Assembly (NCBI GenBank): GCA_000432655.1
Contig: HF986341.1
Span: forward strand, 1 to 23,095
Length of the DNA stretch: 23,095 nt
Direction of reading: 5' to 3'
DNA from: Bacteroides sp. CAG:1060
Lineage (GTDB): Bacteria; Bacteroidota; Bacteroidia; Bacteroidales; UBA932
Below the pieces are notes generated by a model. That model searched no databases, was not told the DNA's origin, and saw only the letters and a program-made list of their open reading frames with translations. The position numbers were made by a program, and so were the translations under genes. This document shows, one piece after another, positions 1 to 7,228 of the stretch; the first letter of the stretch is position 1, and every line of letters begins with the position of its first letter.

Positions 1-987
1 TTCCTGCTCATCCACATATACACAATGGGCGGCTATTACATCAGGGCCAAGGAATCCTATTTTATCCAGATACCTCACCGGGGTGACCCCGTATTCCTTC
101 ACGCAGTCTTCCACCTCCTTACGCGTTTCCGCAAGGTGGATATGGAGCTTGAGCCCGTGCCGGCGGGCAAATTCGGCAGCCTTCCGGAGTTTGGTCGTAC
201 CTACCGTATATATGGCGTGGGGAGCCATCACGAGCTGAATCCGACCGCCCGTAGGGTCCGACCAGTTCATTATAAAATCTTTCTTCCGGGCTTCCACGGC
301 CTTGCTGTGATTTTCCATGACCGTGATTCCGATTGCCGCCCTCATTCCGGACCGGTCCACCACCGATACCGTCTCTTCTATGTCAAAATACATATCAGAG
401 AAGAAGGTGGAGCCGGATGAGGCCATCTCCCGGCAGGCTATTTCACTGCCCTTGCGGATATCGTCCGGTGTGAGTTTGTCCTCGTACGGCCAGATATAAT
501 CTTCAAGCCACTGCTTCAGGGGCAGGTCGTCGGCGTATCCCCTCAACTGCGTCATGGCCGCATGGGTGTGGGTATTGAAAAACGACGGCAATATGGCGGT
601 ACCGGAAGCATCCACCACCCTTTCGGCCGGAGTGTCATCCGGCACGCCGATGGATGAGAAATATCCTTTCTCTATAAGTATGTTGCATGGCTTGCCGTCC
701 AGCACAACGGATTTCAGCAGAGTGGATTCGGGACGACTGAACACCGCATTCATGCGACCGTACGCCTCATTCACCTCTCTGGCATAGCCAAGAAAGGCCT
801 TTCCTTCAGGTGTAAGAGTACAGCGCCCGGCTCCCCTGTCAAATAACTTCACGCCGACAGTTTTTTCCGTCTCGGCAATATTCTGACTCACGGCCGGCTG
901 AGATACTCCCAACTGCCTTGCCGCGGACGTAAAGCTGCCTGACTTTGCGACAGCTTCGAAAACTTTCAGTCTGAAATCTTCCAACAT
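1..987 (-). CDS. Fusion of LysR-type helix-turn-helix and SsnA/MtaD-like amidohydrolase (3' end outside the window)
   Basis: Read on the minus strand, an uninterrupted frame of 329 codons starts at the ATG at 987-985 and leaves the window at base 1. Residues about 1-65 are a LysR-type winged helix-turn-helix (SGSFTSAARQLGVSQPAVSQ, then KLFDR and LTPEGK). From about residue 88 an amidohydrolase begins where such enzymes normally start: a small beta region, then NTHTHAAMTQLRG (metal ligands H140 and H142), ADDLPL, APHAIYTV (H257), HIHLAET (H282/H284, E287) and AAHCV (H321). This is the pattern of zinc-dependent methylthioadenosine/S-adenosylhomocysteine deaminases and chlorohydrolase-like enzymes; the substrate cannot be fixed. 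The LysR effector-binding domain is absent and the enzyme domain takes its place, so it could be a regulator that senses or turns over its own ligand. A GTG two codons upstream (993) is an alternative start. The remaining metal Asp lies outside the window. Confidence 0.9.
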   Translation of the reverse strand, partial: MLEDFRLKVFEAVAKSGSFTSAARQLGVSQPAVSQNIAETEKTVGVKLFDRGAGRCTLTPEGKAFLGYAREVNEAYGRMNAVFSRPESTLLKSVVLDGKPCNILIEKGYFSSIGVPDDTPAERVVDASGTAILPSFFNTHTHAAMTQLRGYADDLPLKQWLEDYIWPYEDKLTPDDIRKGSEIACREMASSGSTFFSDMYFDIEETVSVVDRSGMRAAIGITVMENHSKAVEARKKDFIMNWSDPTGGRIQLVMAPHAIYTVGTTKLRKAAEFARRHGLKLHIHLAETRKEVEDCVKEYGVTPVRYLDKIGFLGPDVIAAHCVYVDEQE

Positions 988-1078
988 ACGCACATTACAG
1001 TTAATCTGCCTTCAGATACAAATAAGGCCGGTAACGTTGAACGCTCCCGACCCTCATCGTATCACGTCTGATCAGAGA

Positions 1079-1252
1079 TTACTCCTCAGGAGAGATTGCA
1101 CCCATAGGACAAGCGTCAGCGCAAGCTCCGCAGCTGACACAAACATCTGGATCAATGCTATAAACGTCTCCCTCCTTGATAGCCCCTGAAGGACATTCAC
1201 CCTGGCAAGTTCCACAAGCCACACAGGTGTCCGGATTAATTTTGTAAGCCAT
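1079..1252 (-). CDS. Small 2[4Fe-4S] ferredoxin
   Basis: A 57-residue protein with two classical cluster motifs: C10-x2-C13-x2-C16-x3-C20-P and C38-x2-C41-x2-C44-x3-C48-P. Each motif supplies three cysteines to one [4Fe-4S] cluster and the fourth to the other, as in clostridial-type ferredoxins of anaerobes. It is a soluble cytoplasmic electron carrier, usually serving pyruvate:ferredoxin oxidoreductase, hydrogenase or similar enzymes; no partner is encoded nearby. The start at 1252 is chosen because the protein then begins MAYKI just before the first cluster motif, the usual ferredoxin length, and because a strong promoter ends about 32 bases upstream. Longer in-frame extension to 1468 runs through the promoter and the opposite gene and is not credible. 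It lies 91 bases before the LysR-amidohydrolase gene on the same strand and could be cotranscribed with it. Confidence 0.95.
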   Translation of the reverse strand: MAYKINPDTCVACGTCQGECPSGAIKEGDVYSIDPDVCVSCGACADACPMGAISPEE

Positions 1253-1283
1253 AATAATAAATAATGTCGTTCTAATTGAGACA

Positions 1284-1314
1284 CAAAAATAATAGTAAAT
1301 TTTGAAAAAGTCAA
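1284..1314 (-). promoter_or_regulatory. Bacteroidetes-type promoter of the ferredoxin gene
   Basis: On the minus strand TTG (1314-1312) is followed after 20 bases by TATTTTTG (1291-1284), matching the Bacteroidetes -33/-7 consensus TTTG-n19-21-TAnnTTTG. Transcription would start near 1277, giving a leader of about 25 bases before the ATG at 1252. Confidence 0.75.
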
Positions 1315-1315
1315 T

Positions 1316-1323
1316 TATCTTTG
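1316..1323 (+). promoter_or_regulatory. Possible -7 element for the DUF1573-parE-plsC operon
   Basis: TATCTTTG matches the Bacteroidetes -7 consensus TAnnTTTG. No convincing -33 TTTG is seen at the expected distance. The element ends only five bases before the ATG at 1329, so use of this site would give a leaderless or nearly leaderless message. It overlaps the -33 region of the divergent ferredoxin promoter. Confidence 0.35.
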
Positions 1324-1328
1324 CATAC

Positions 1329-1685
1329 ATGAACAGTTTTATCACAATTATATCCACTTTGATGCTGGCGGTGTCAAGTCCTGTCACTTTCGACAAGATG
1401 GTCCACGATTTCGGAGAGGTCAGCTGGAAAGACGGAGAATTGAGCTGCACATTCACTCTCACGAACAATTCAGAAGAGCCGCTTGAGATCTACGCCGTCA
1501 TTTCGAGCTGCGGATGCACAGCAGTAAAATGGACAAGAGAGCCTATTGAGCCGGGCAAGAAAGGCACCATTGAGGCCACATACGCCAACGAAGACGGTCC
1601 GTATCCTTTCGACAAAAGCATCACAGTATATACTTCTTCACAGAAAAAACCTTTTATTCTTCATCTTAGGGGAGTTGTAAAATGA
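1329..1685 (+). CDS. DUF1573 family exported protein
   Basis: A 118-residue protein whose first 17 or so residues are a hydrophobic signal segment ending around AVSS. The rest is one DUF1573 domain: the FDKMVHDFGEV opening, alternating beta strands with FTLTNNSEEPLEI, then the hallmark SSCGCT followed by W and EPGKKG. DUF1573 domains have an immunoglobulin-like ASH/MSP-type fold and are common in Bacteroidetes envelopes; the molecular role is not known. The start at 1329 gives a normal signal peptide; the upstream in-frame ATG at 1302 lies inside the intergenic promoter region. The stop overlaps the parE start in an ATGA arrangement, so translation of the two is probably coupled. Why an exported protein is tied to a topoisomerase is unclear. 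Confidence 0.88.
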   Translation: MNSFITIISTLMLAVSSPVTFDKMVHDFGEVSWKDGELSCTFTLTNNSEEPLEIYAVISSCGCTAVKWTREPIEPGKKGTIEATYANEDGPYPFDKSITVYTSSQKKPFILHLRGVVK

Positions 1686-3586
1686 GCGCCGCATATACAG
1701 ATGACAACATACGCACCCTTGAAGGTGTAGAACATATTCGTAAACGCCCGGGAATGTACATCGGGCGTCTTGGTGACGGGAAGAATCCGTCGGACGGTAT
1801 TTATGTGCTTCTGAAAGAGGTCGTGGACAACTCTATAGACGAGTTCGCGGCCGGCTTCGGAAAGCAGATTGATATCACAATAGAAGACCTTAAGACTGTG
1901 ACTATCAGAGACTACGGACGAGGAATTCCTCTCGGTTCCGTAATCAAGGCTGTCAGCAAGCTCAACACGGGAGCCAAATTCGACAATGCCGTATTCAAGA
2001 AATCAGTAGGACTGAACGGTGTCGGCACCAAGGCCGTCAACGCCCTTTCATCCTCATTCTACATCTGCTCCCACCGCGACGGAGAGTGCTCATGGGCAAG
2101 ATTCGAGAGAGGAGAACTTAAAGAAAGCGGCAACGAAGCCACATCCGCCAAGAACGGCACCCTTGTCACGTTCACCCCGGACGATTTGATGTTCGGAAAC
2201 TTCTCGTACAATCTTGACTATGTAGAAACAATGGTCAAGAACTACTCCTACCTCAAGACCGGCCTCACGCTTGTCTTCAACGGAGTCAAATACAAATCCG
2301 AGAACGGCCTGCTCGACCTTGTGAACGAGAATCTCAGCGAGCCGACCCTCTACCCGCCGATACACCTTGTAGGCGAGGATATTGAGATTGTTCTGAGCCA
2401 CTGCAATTCATACGGAGAGAACATAACGTCATTCGTAAACGGACAGAACACCCGCGACGGCGGTACTCATCTGGCAGCATACAGGGAGGCCATAGCCAAG
2501 ACCCTCAAGGAGTTCTTCAAGAAGAACTACGAGCCGGCAGACTGCCGCCAAGGTGTCGTAGGTGCCGTAAGCATACAGATACAGGAGCCTAACTTCGAAG
2601 GCCAGACCAAGACCAAACTCGGCTCCACGTACATGTGGGAAAGACAGGAACCGGATGCCAACGGGGTGCTGCACAATGAGGTGGGCCCTACCATCCGTAC
2701 ATATATCAACGACTTTGTAGCCAAGAACCTGGACAACTACCTGAGAATCCACAAGGAGGTCGTCCCGGTACTGGAAGACAAGATAAAAGCATCCCAGCAG
2801 GAGCGCCTTGAGATATCAAGCATCCAGAAAAAAACCCGCGAGCGCAACAGCAAGACCGCTGTCTACAACCGCAAGCTCCGCGACTGCCGCTTCCACTACA
2901 ACGACAAGATCACCGAGAAGAATCAGGACAACATAGAGAACTCCTCCATATTCATCACAGAGGGTGATTCCGCGAGCGGAACCATTACCAAGGCCCGTAA
3001 CGCCGACTATCAAGCCGTTTTCTCCCTGCGAGGAAAGCCTATCAACTGCTACAAGGAGAGCCGCAAGCGTGTGGCGGAGAACGAAGAGTTGAACCTGCTC
3101 ATCTCTGCCCTTGGCGTGGAAGACGACCTGGAAAATCTCAGATACAACAATATAGTGGTGGCGACTGATGCCGATGATGACGGTATGCACATCAGGATGC
3201 TGGTACTCACCTTCTTCCTGAAGTACTACCCGGATTTGATAAGACGAGGACACGTGCACATCCTCCAGACCCCTCTCTTCAGGGTCAAGAACAGCAAATC
3301 CAACATCTACTGCTATAATCAGGAAGAGAAGGAAAAAGCCATTGCACAGCTCAAGACGGGAGTGGAGATCACCAGGTTCAAAGGTCTTGGAGAAATCTCC
3401 TACCAGGAGTTCATACACTTCATCGGAAAAGATATGCGGCTCGACCTCGTGGAATTGAACGACGAAGAGTCAATCTCCGAAATTCTTGAGTTCTATATGG
3501 GCGACAATACTGTTGACAGGCAGCACTTTACCTGCCGCTACCTGCGAAGTGAAGAAGAGCTTGAAGACATCAACATCCAGGCATAA
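1682..3586 (+). CDS. parE: DNA topoisomerase IV subunit B (type IIA ATPase subunit)
   Basis: A 634-residue GyrB/ParE family protein, the ATPase and TOPRIM subunit of the enzyme that separates linked daughter chromosomes. The GHKL ATPase has the N-terminal RKRPGMYIG, the catalytic Glu and Mg-binding Asn in LKEVVDNSIDE (E46, N50), RDYGRGIP (D77) and GLNGVGTKAVNALS (110-123). The TOPRIM domain has EGDSASG (E427) and ATDADDDGMHIR (D496). EGDSASG rather than EGDSAGG, and the length near 630, favour ParE over GyrB in Bacteroidetes, although the split is not absolute. No parC/gyrA partner lies in the window. The gene starts inside the stop of the DUF1573 gene (ATGA) and ends in TAATG with the acyltransferase gene, so the three genes form one operon. 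Confidence 0.93.
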   Translation: MSAAYTDDNIRTLEGVEHIRKRPGMYIGRLGDGKNPSDGIYVLLKEVVDNSIDEFAAGFGKQIDITIEDLKTVTIRDYGRGIPLGSVIKAVSKLNTGAKFDNAVFKKSVGLNGVGTKAVNALSSSFYICSHRDGECSWARFERGELKESGNEATSAKNGTLVTFTPDDLMFGNFSYNLDYVETMVKNYSYLKTGLTLVFNGVKYKSENGLLDLVNENLSEPTLYPPIHLVGEDIEIVLSHCNSYGENITSFVNGQNTRDGGTHLAAYREAIAKTLKEFFKKNYEPADCRQGVVGAVSIQIQEPNFEGQTKTKLGSTYMWERQEPDANGVLHNEVGPTIRTYINDFVAKNLDNYLRIHKEVVPVLEDKIKASQQERLEISSIQKKTRERNSKTAVYNRKLRDCRFHYNDKITEKNQDNIENSSIFITEGDSASGTITKARNADYQAVFSLRGKPINCYKESRKRVAENEELNLLISALGVEDDLENLRYNNIVVATDADDDGMHIRMLVLTFFLKYYPDLIRRGHVHILQTPLFRVKNSKSNIYCYNQEEKEKAIAQLKTGVEITRFKGLGEISYQEFIHFIGKDMRLDLVELNDEESISEILEFYMGDNTVDRQHFTCRYLRSEEELEDINIQA

Positions 3587-4143
3587 TGAAAAAGAACAAT
3601 TTCTACGCACGCGTAATGAAAGCACTCGGGTGGCAGGCGGACAGCGGTCCTGCTCCTGAGCAGAAATGTGTCATATTGGGAGTTCCCCATACAAGCATCG
3701 CGGACTTTCTGGTGTCTTACTTCTATTACAAGAGCCTCGGACATGTCGCGCATGTCATGATAAAGAAAGAGTTTTTCTTCTGGCCTCTCGGGCCGATTCT
3801 CCGCAAATTCGGGTGCATCCCGGTAGACCGTAGAAACGGCGCCACCGTAGTAAGAAGCGTCATCTCGGAGATGGAAAAGGCGCAAGGAGAATTCCACCTG
3901 TGCATAGCACCGGAAGGCACCCGCAAGCCGGTGAAACGCTGGAAGATGGGATACCACGCCATCGCCAGGGCGATGGATTGTCCTGTGTACCTGGGATACT
4001 TCAACTGGGGCAACAAGCACATTAGCATCGGAGAAAGATTCATCTGCACTGACGACGCCCGCGCTGACACCGAGCTCATCCAGAAAAAATACGAAGCCCT
4101 CCACCTCGTAGGCAAGAATCCCGAGGGCTACGTCACACACTAG
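3586..4143 (+). CDS. PlsC-type 1-acylglycerol-3-phosphate acyltransferase
   Basis: A 185-residue acyltransferase of the PlsC superfamily, which transfers fatty acyl groups to lysophosphatidate-like acceptors at the inner face of the membrane. Motif I is PHTSIAD (H35-x4-D40, catalytic dyad); the acceptor motif is FGCIPVDRRNG (75-85); motif III is APEGTR (108-113); a final VYLGYF follows. It is shorter than classical PlsC (about 240 residues) and lacks a long N-terminal membrane helix, as in many compact Bacteroidetes members, so the substrate may not be glycerolipid. It shares one base with the end of parE (TAATG). Its 3' end, including the last 19 codons, is duplicated at 9234-9293, and its stop lies only 10 bases from the stop of the convergent TonB receptor gene. 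Confidence 0.85.
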   Translation: MKKNNFYARVMKALGWQADSGPAPEQKCVILGVPHTSIADFLVSYFYYKSLGHVAHVMIKKEFFFWPLGPILRKFGCIPVDRRNGATVVRSVISEMEKAQGEFHLCIAPEGTRKPVKRWKMGYHAIARAMDCPVYLGYFNWGNKHISIGERFICTDDARADTELIQKKYEALHLVGKNPEGYVTH

Positions 4144-4156
4144 GAGCGAAGAGTCA
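4084..4156. repeat. 73-bp direct repeat, copy 1 (3' end of the acyltransferase gene)
   Basis: Bases 4084-4156 match 9234-9306 at 72 of 73 positions; the only difference is 4140 C against 9290 T. Copy 1 covers the last 19 acyltransferase codons, its stop, the 10-base gap and the stop codon of the module B TonB receptor. Identity begins exactly at a codon boundary of the acyltransferase gene and stops after 4156. The distance between copies is 5150 bases, the length of one protease/DUF4249/TonB module. Confidence 0.95.
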
Positions 4157-6187
4157 AAAATTCACCCTATAGCTGAAGTTCGGCATGACAGGCAGCAACG
4201 ACAGTCCTTTCCACTGTTCCGTATTTGCATCGTAGTATAGGACAAAAGGATTGAAGTGATTCGTGACATTGCATATTCCCAAACTCAAATCATGCGTAAA
4301 ACGTCCGGTATGAAATGATTTATTGTATCCTACATCGAGGCGAAAAACAGAAGGCATGCGATAATTGTTTATTGAGGAATAATAATCTCCTTCTACCTCT
4401 CCATCCGGGACTACATACATAGGATACTTCGCGGAGGCACCATTCTCCCAATTACCGCTTTGGAAAGTTAATGCAATACTGAAACTGCGCCAATTCAACT
4501 GAGCATTCAATATGTGCGGTCTGTCGAACTTAGCATGAAATCTCCCGCCATCGTTTACCGAGACGAAGCCGTATCGGCTTGTCTTCGATATGGTATAAGC
4601 CACGCGAGCATACCATTCTTTACCTGAATATTCGTACAGAAATTCTCCTCCGTATGAATCTCCATTACCTTGGTCCACGTTAAACTCCCATTGCTCAAGC
4701 GCGCCTGAGAATAAAGACGGAGTGTATTTGAACAGAACCAGCCCTTTCATTCTCTTCCCGAAGGCAACAGCGGACATCGAATGTCTGCCTGCGGAAAAAG
4801 AGAACCCTGCACTCCACTGTATGGCCTGTTCCGGATCCACATATCGTCCTGACGGAACTATCATATCAATAGACCACCCGGTAGGAAGTCCCTCAAGTGT
4901 ATGATAAAACTGACATACTTTGTCAAAAGTACTCTCAAATGCAACATGTTTTCCAATGTTTACCTTCAAATTTGCGCCTGCCTCATTCTTGGAAAAACTC
5001 TCTTTTCTGAAATACTTGTCCGAATTGTCAAATTCATTGCGGCGAAGAAAACCTTTAAACATCAGAACACCAGGAATATCTGCATGCGTCTGAAAATATA
5101 TGGATTTAAGTGTATTGTCCGTTTTCGGTCCGAGCTCATCTCCCACCTGTCCAGGGCGGAATGAGATGTTTCTATATTGGGCGCCATAACTAATACCGAA
5201 CAATTGATCTTCCCCAAAATAGCGTGTCCTCCTTGCCGAGTATGTAAGTTCTGCCATATCAGATTTTAACGACAAATGATTCATCTTCCCTCTGAAAAGC
5301 TTGTCCTGAATCTGAAAATTATCCAGCCCCGAATACGACACCGATATCTCTGACGACGAATTTTGGGTATCGGCATGAAAACGAAACAGTAAGAGATTGT
5401 TCTTCCAGCCGAAATTTTCAGAGGATTGTTCATCAAGAGACACATAATAGTTATCCATACTCGTCATTCCCGACAACTCCACATAAATATTGTCACGAAA
5501 AGAATATCTGGCCTTGGCATAAATGTCGTCAATACCAGCTTCAAAATCCTTTATTCTTGTTGAAACGGATGGAATGATTCCTTTGATTGCACGATACTCC
5601 CATTTGAGAGGAGAGACCCGAGCCGACATCAATATAGAAAAACGCTTCCACCCAACCTCGGCATTTACACCTGCCAAGAAACTGTTGACGGCAGCACTAA
5701 TGCGATAACCGGATTCGGGCTTTCTGGTCACAATATTCAGATGCGCAGAAGTAAAATTCCCATCCGCACCGTCAAACCCTCCTTTAGTCATAGAGGCAGA
5801 TGCGATTACTGACTGAGGGACGACAGTGGTGACTCCTAAAAGATGCGAGTACCCGTATACGGGCACCCCGTCAAGCGTGACAAGGTTATTGCCCATATTG
5901 CCCCCTCTTACATACATTGCGCTGGAAAGGTCAGCCCCAGCAGCAACCCCGGGAAGCGATTGCGCCCATTTGACAGGGTCACCTTCCCCAAGAGGAGCTA
6001 CCACTGTGCGAATATCTTTAATATCCGACTTCACCATACCCAATTCACGTTCCAACCGACGCCTATCTATCTTGATAGCAGCAGGAAGCGTGTCTCTCCA
6101 CGACACATCATCGTAATATTCAGGCTGTTGTGCTCCCAAGAACACTGCAAAAGACAGCAATACCAGTGATATTATAAGCCGTTTCAT
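4154..6187 (-). CDS. TonB-dependent outer-membrane receptor, module B
   Basis: A 677-residue outer-membrane receptor with a cleavable signal peptide (MKRLIISLVLLSFAVFLGA, then QQ). The plug domain spans about residues 60-170 with WAQSLPGVAAG, SSAMYVRGGN, LVTLDGVPVYGYSHLLG and the end HLNIVTRKP. The rest is a beta-barrel ending in SYRVNF with the aromatic last residue expected for barrel assembly. It lacks the N-terminal carboxypeptidase-regulatory-like domain common in Bacteroidetes receptors, and no SusD partner is present. The DUF4249 gene ends 16 bases upstream, a pairing typical of this receptor class. The substrate is unknown; the adjacent protease suggests peptides. It is a clear paralogue of the receptor at 9290-11416, sharing HTLEGLPT, KFDRPHILN, RLDVGY/RLDLGY and NVTN.HNP. 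Confidence 0.92.
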   Translation of the reverse strand: MKRLIISLVLLSFAVFLGAQQPEYYDDVSWRDTLPAAIKIDRRRLERELGMVKSDIKDIRTVVAPLGEGDPVKWAQSLPGVAAGADLSSAMYVRGGNMGNNLVTLDGVPVYGYSHLLGVTTVVPQSVIASASMTKGGFDGADGNFTSAHLNIVTRKPESGYRISAAVNSFLAGVNAEVGWKRFSILMSARVSPLKWEYRAIKGIIPSVSTRIKDFEAGIDDIYAKARYSFRDNIYVELSGMTSMDNYYVSLDEQSSENFGWKNNLLLFRFHADTQNSSSEISVSYSGLDNFQIQDKLFRGKMNHLSLKSDMAELTYSARRTRYFGEDQLFGISYGAQYRNISFRPGQVGDELGPKTDNTLKSIYFQTHADIPGVLMFKGFLRRNEFDNSDKYFRKESFSKNEAGANLKVNIGKHVAFESTFDKVCQFYHTLEGLPTGWSIDMIVPSGRYVDPEQAIQWSAGFSFSAGRHSMSAVAFGKRMKGLVLFKYTPSLFSGALEQWEFNVDQGNGDSYGGEFLYEYSGKEWYARVAYTISKTSRYGFVSVNDGGRFHAKFDRPHILNAQLNWRSFSIALTFQSGNWENGASAKYPMYVVPDGEVEGDYYSSINNYRMPSVFRLDVGYNKSFHTGRFTHDLSLGICNVTNHFNPFVLYYDANTEQWKGLSLLPVMPNFSYRVNF

Positions 6188-6203
6188 ATTACTCTGTCAT
6201 TGC

Positions 6204-7226
6204 TTAGGATGCGCCTATAATCAAGGATCCATCAGGAGTATGGTCCGGAGACCACATCATATTCACAGTACAGACAGCTCCAAAGATCCCTATTCCTCCA
6301 TGAATATTCGAATATGAATTATCTCTTTCATATATTCTCCTGATATCAGAGGACTTTTGTTTAAGAATAACCTCCTCGACATCCGCAAAGAACTTGGTAT
6401 ACTCTTCACTCGCTCGTGCAAATACCAGATATCCGTCTTTCGGGCCCGGATTCAAAAGATGTCCATCATCCTTCAATTTGCATGAACCCGCTTCCATAAA
6501 ATATGGAAAGTTCCCCTTGAAATCTCCCGAAATCACGAAGAAAGGACCTTGGCCTGCCGGATTACTCTTTATCTCATCAATAGAAGGAATAGAGAATTTA
6601 AGGTATTTCTCATGCATTTTTCGGCCGACAAGTTCAGGATATGATGATCCACTATAAACCAATTCCGTCTCGTTGATTTCTGAAGGATAGCCATCAGAGC
6701 ATATATAATCAGCAACCACTCTTTTCCCAAGAATCTCATCATACTGCATCGCCCATACAAAAAGCACATACGGAGCATCATCAGCCTCAACACTCCAACG
6801 CAGTTCTCCGGTAGTATTCGCGTGATAATGTTCATACAACACGCAATCATCCCTTTCCGCCCACGCATTCAGCACAGGCATCGTCTGCTCCGCCCATATT
6901 GTTTCATATCCGGGAACTTCAACGATAAGTTTGTATGTCCGGCCCGGTTGCGGGCAAAAATCAATAGACCATTTTCCCTCAGAAATCCTATCAGACCGAT
7001 ATTCTTTCTCCGCATGCACATCCATGATTTTTACAGCGGCATCTGTCACATATTTAGTATCCTTCTCAGACGCTCCTCTTGTGTAACACAATTCGAGAAA
7101 TTGTTTCGGTTCAGATGTAAGCACACAGTTTACAACCACCATAGGTGTCTCTCCTGCATCCAGAATCATTATTCGCTCACACGAGAATAACAATAGAATA
7201 CCCAATAAAAGTTCAAACCTGCGCAT
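6204..7226 (-). CDS. DUF4249 lipoprotein, module B
   Basis: A 340-residue lipoprotein with signal MRRFELLLGILLLFSC, Cys16 being the lipidation site. The mature part opens with PMVVVNCVLTSE and contains DAAVKIMD and a beta-rich stretch, then ends with ISGDF, YTKFFADVEE and SNIHGGIGIFGAV, the usual layout of DUF4249 proteins. These are surface or periplasmic partners of TonB receptors in Bacteroidetes and probably help capture a ligand; no catalytic residues are evident. It starts two bases after the S8 protease stop and ends 16 bases before the receptor start, so the three genes are read as one transcript. It is paralogous to 11400-12299 but strongly diverged. Confidence 0.88.
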   Translation of the reverse strand: MRRFELLLGILLLFSCERIMILDAGETPMVVVNCVLTSEPKQFLELCYTRGASEKDTKYVTDAAVKIMDVHAEKEYRSDRISEGKWSIDFCPQPGRTYKLIVEVPGYETIWAEQTMPVLNAWAERDDCVLYEHYHANTTGELRWSVEADDAPYVLFVWAMQYDEILGKRVVADYICSDGYPSEINETELVYSGSSYPELVGRKMHEKYLKFSIPSIDEIKSNPAGQGPFFVISGDFKGNFPYFMEAGSCKLKDDGHLLNPGPKDGYLVFARASEEYTKFFADVEEVILKQKSSDIRRIYERDNSYSNIHGGIGIFGAVCTVNMMWSPDHTPDGSLIIGAS

Positions 7227-7228
7227 GC

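Noticed and set aside
1253..1468. N-terminal extension of the ferredoxin frame to 1468.
   Set aside because: It crosses the divergent promoter and the start of the DUF1573 gene; the 57-residue form matches the family.
2816..4140. Two 200-residue minus-strand frames antisense to parE and the acyltransferase (2816-3418 and 3538-4140).
   Set aside because: They lie opposite genes with complete family motifs, have no recognisable motifs themselves and reflect codon bias of the real strand.
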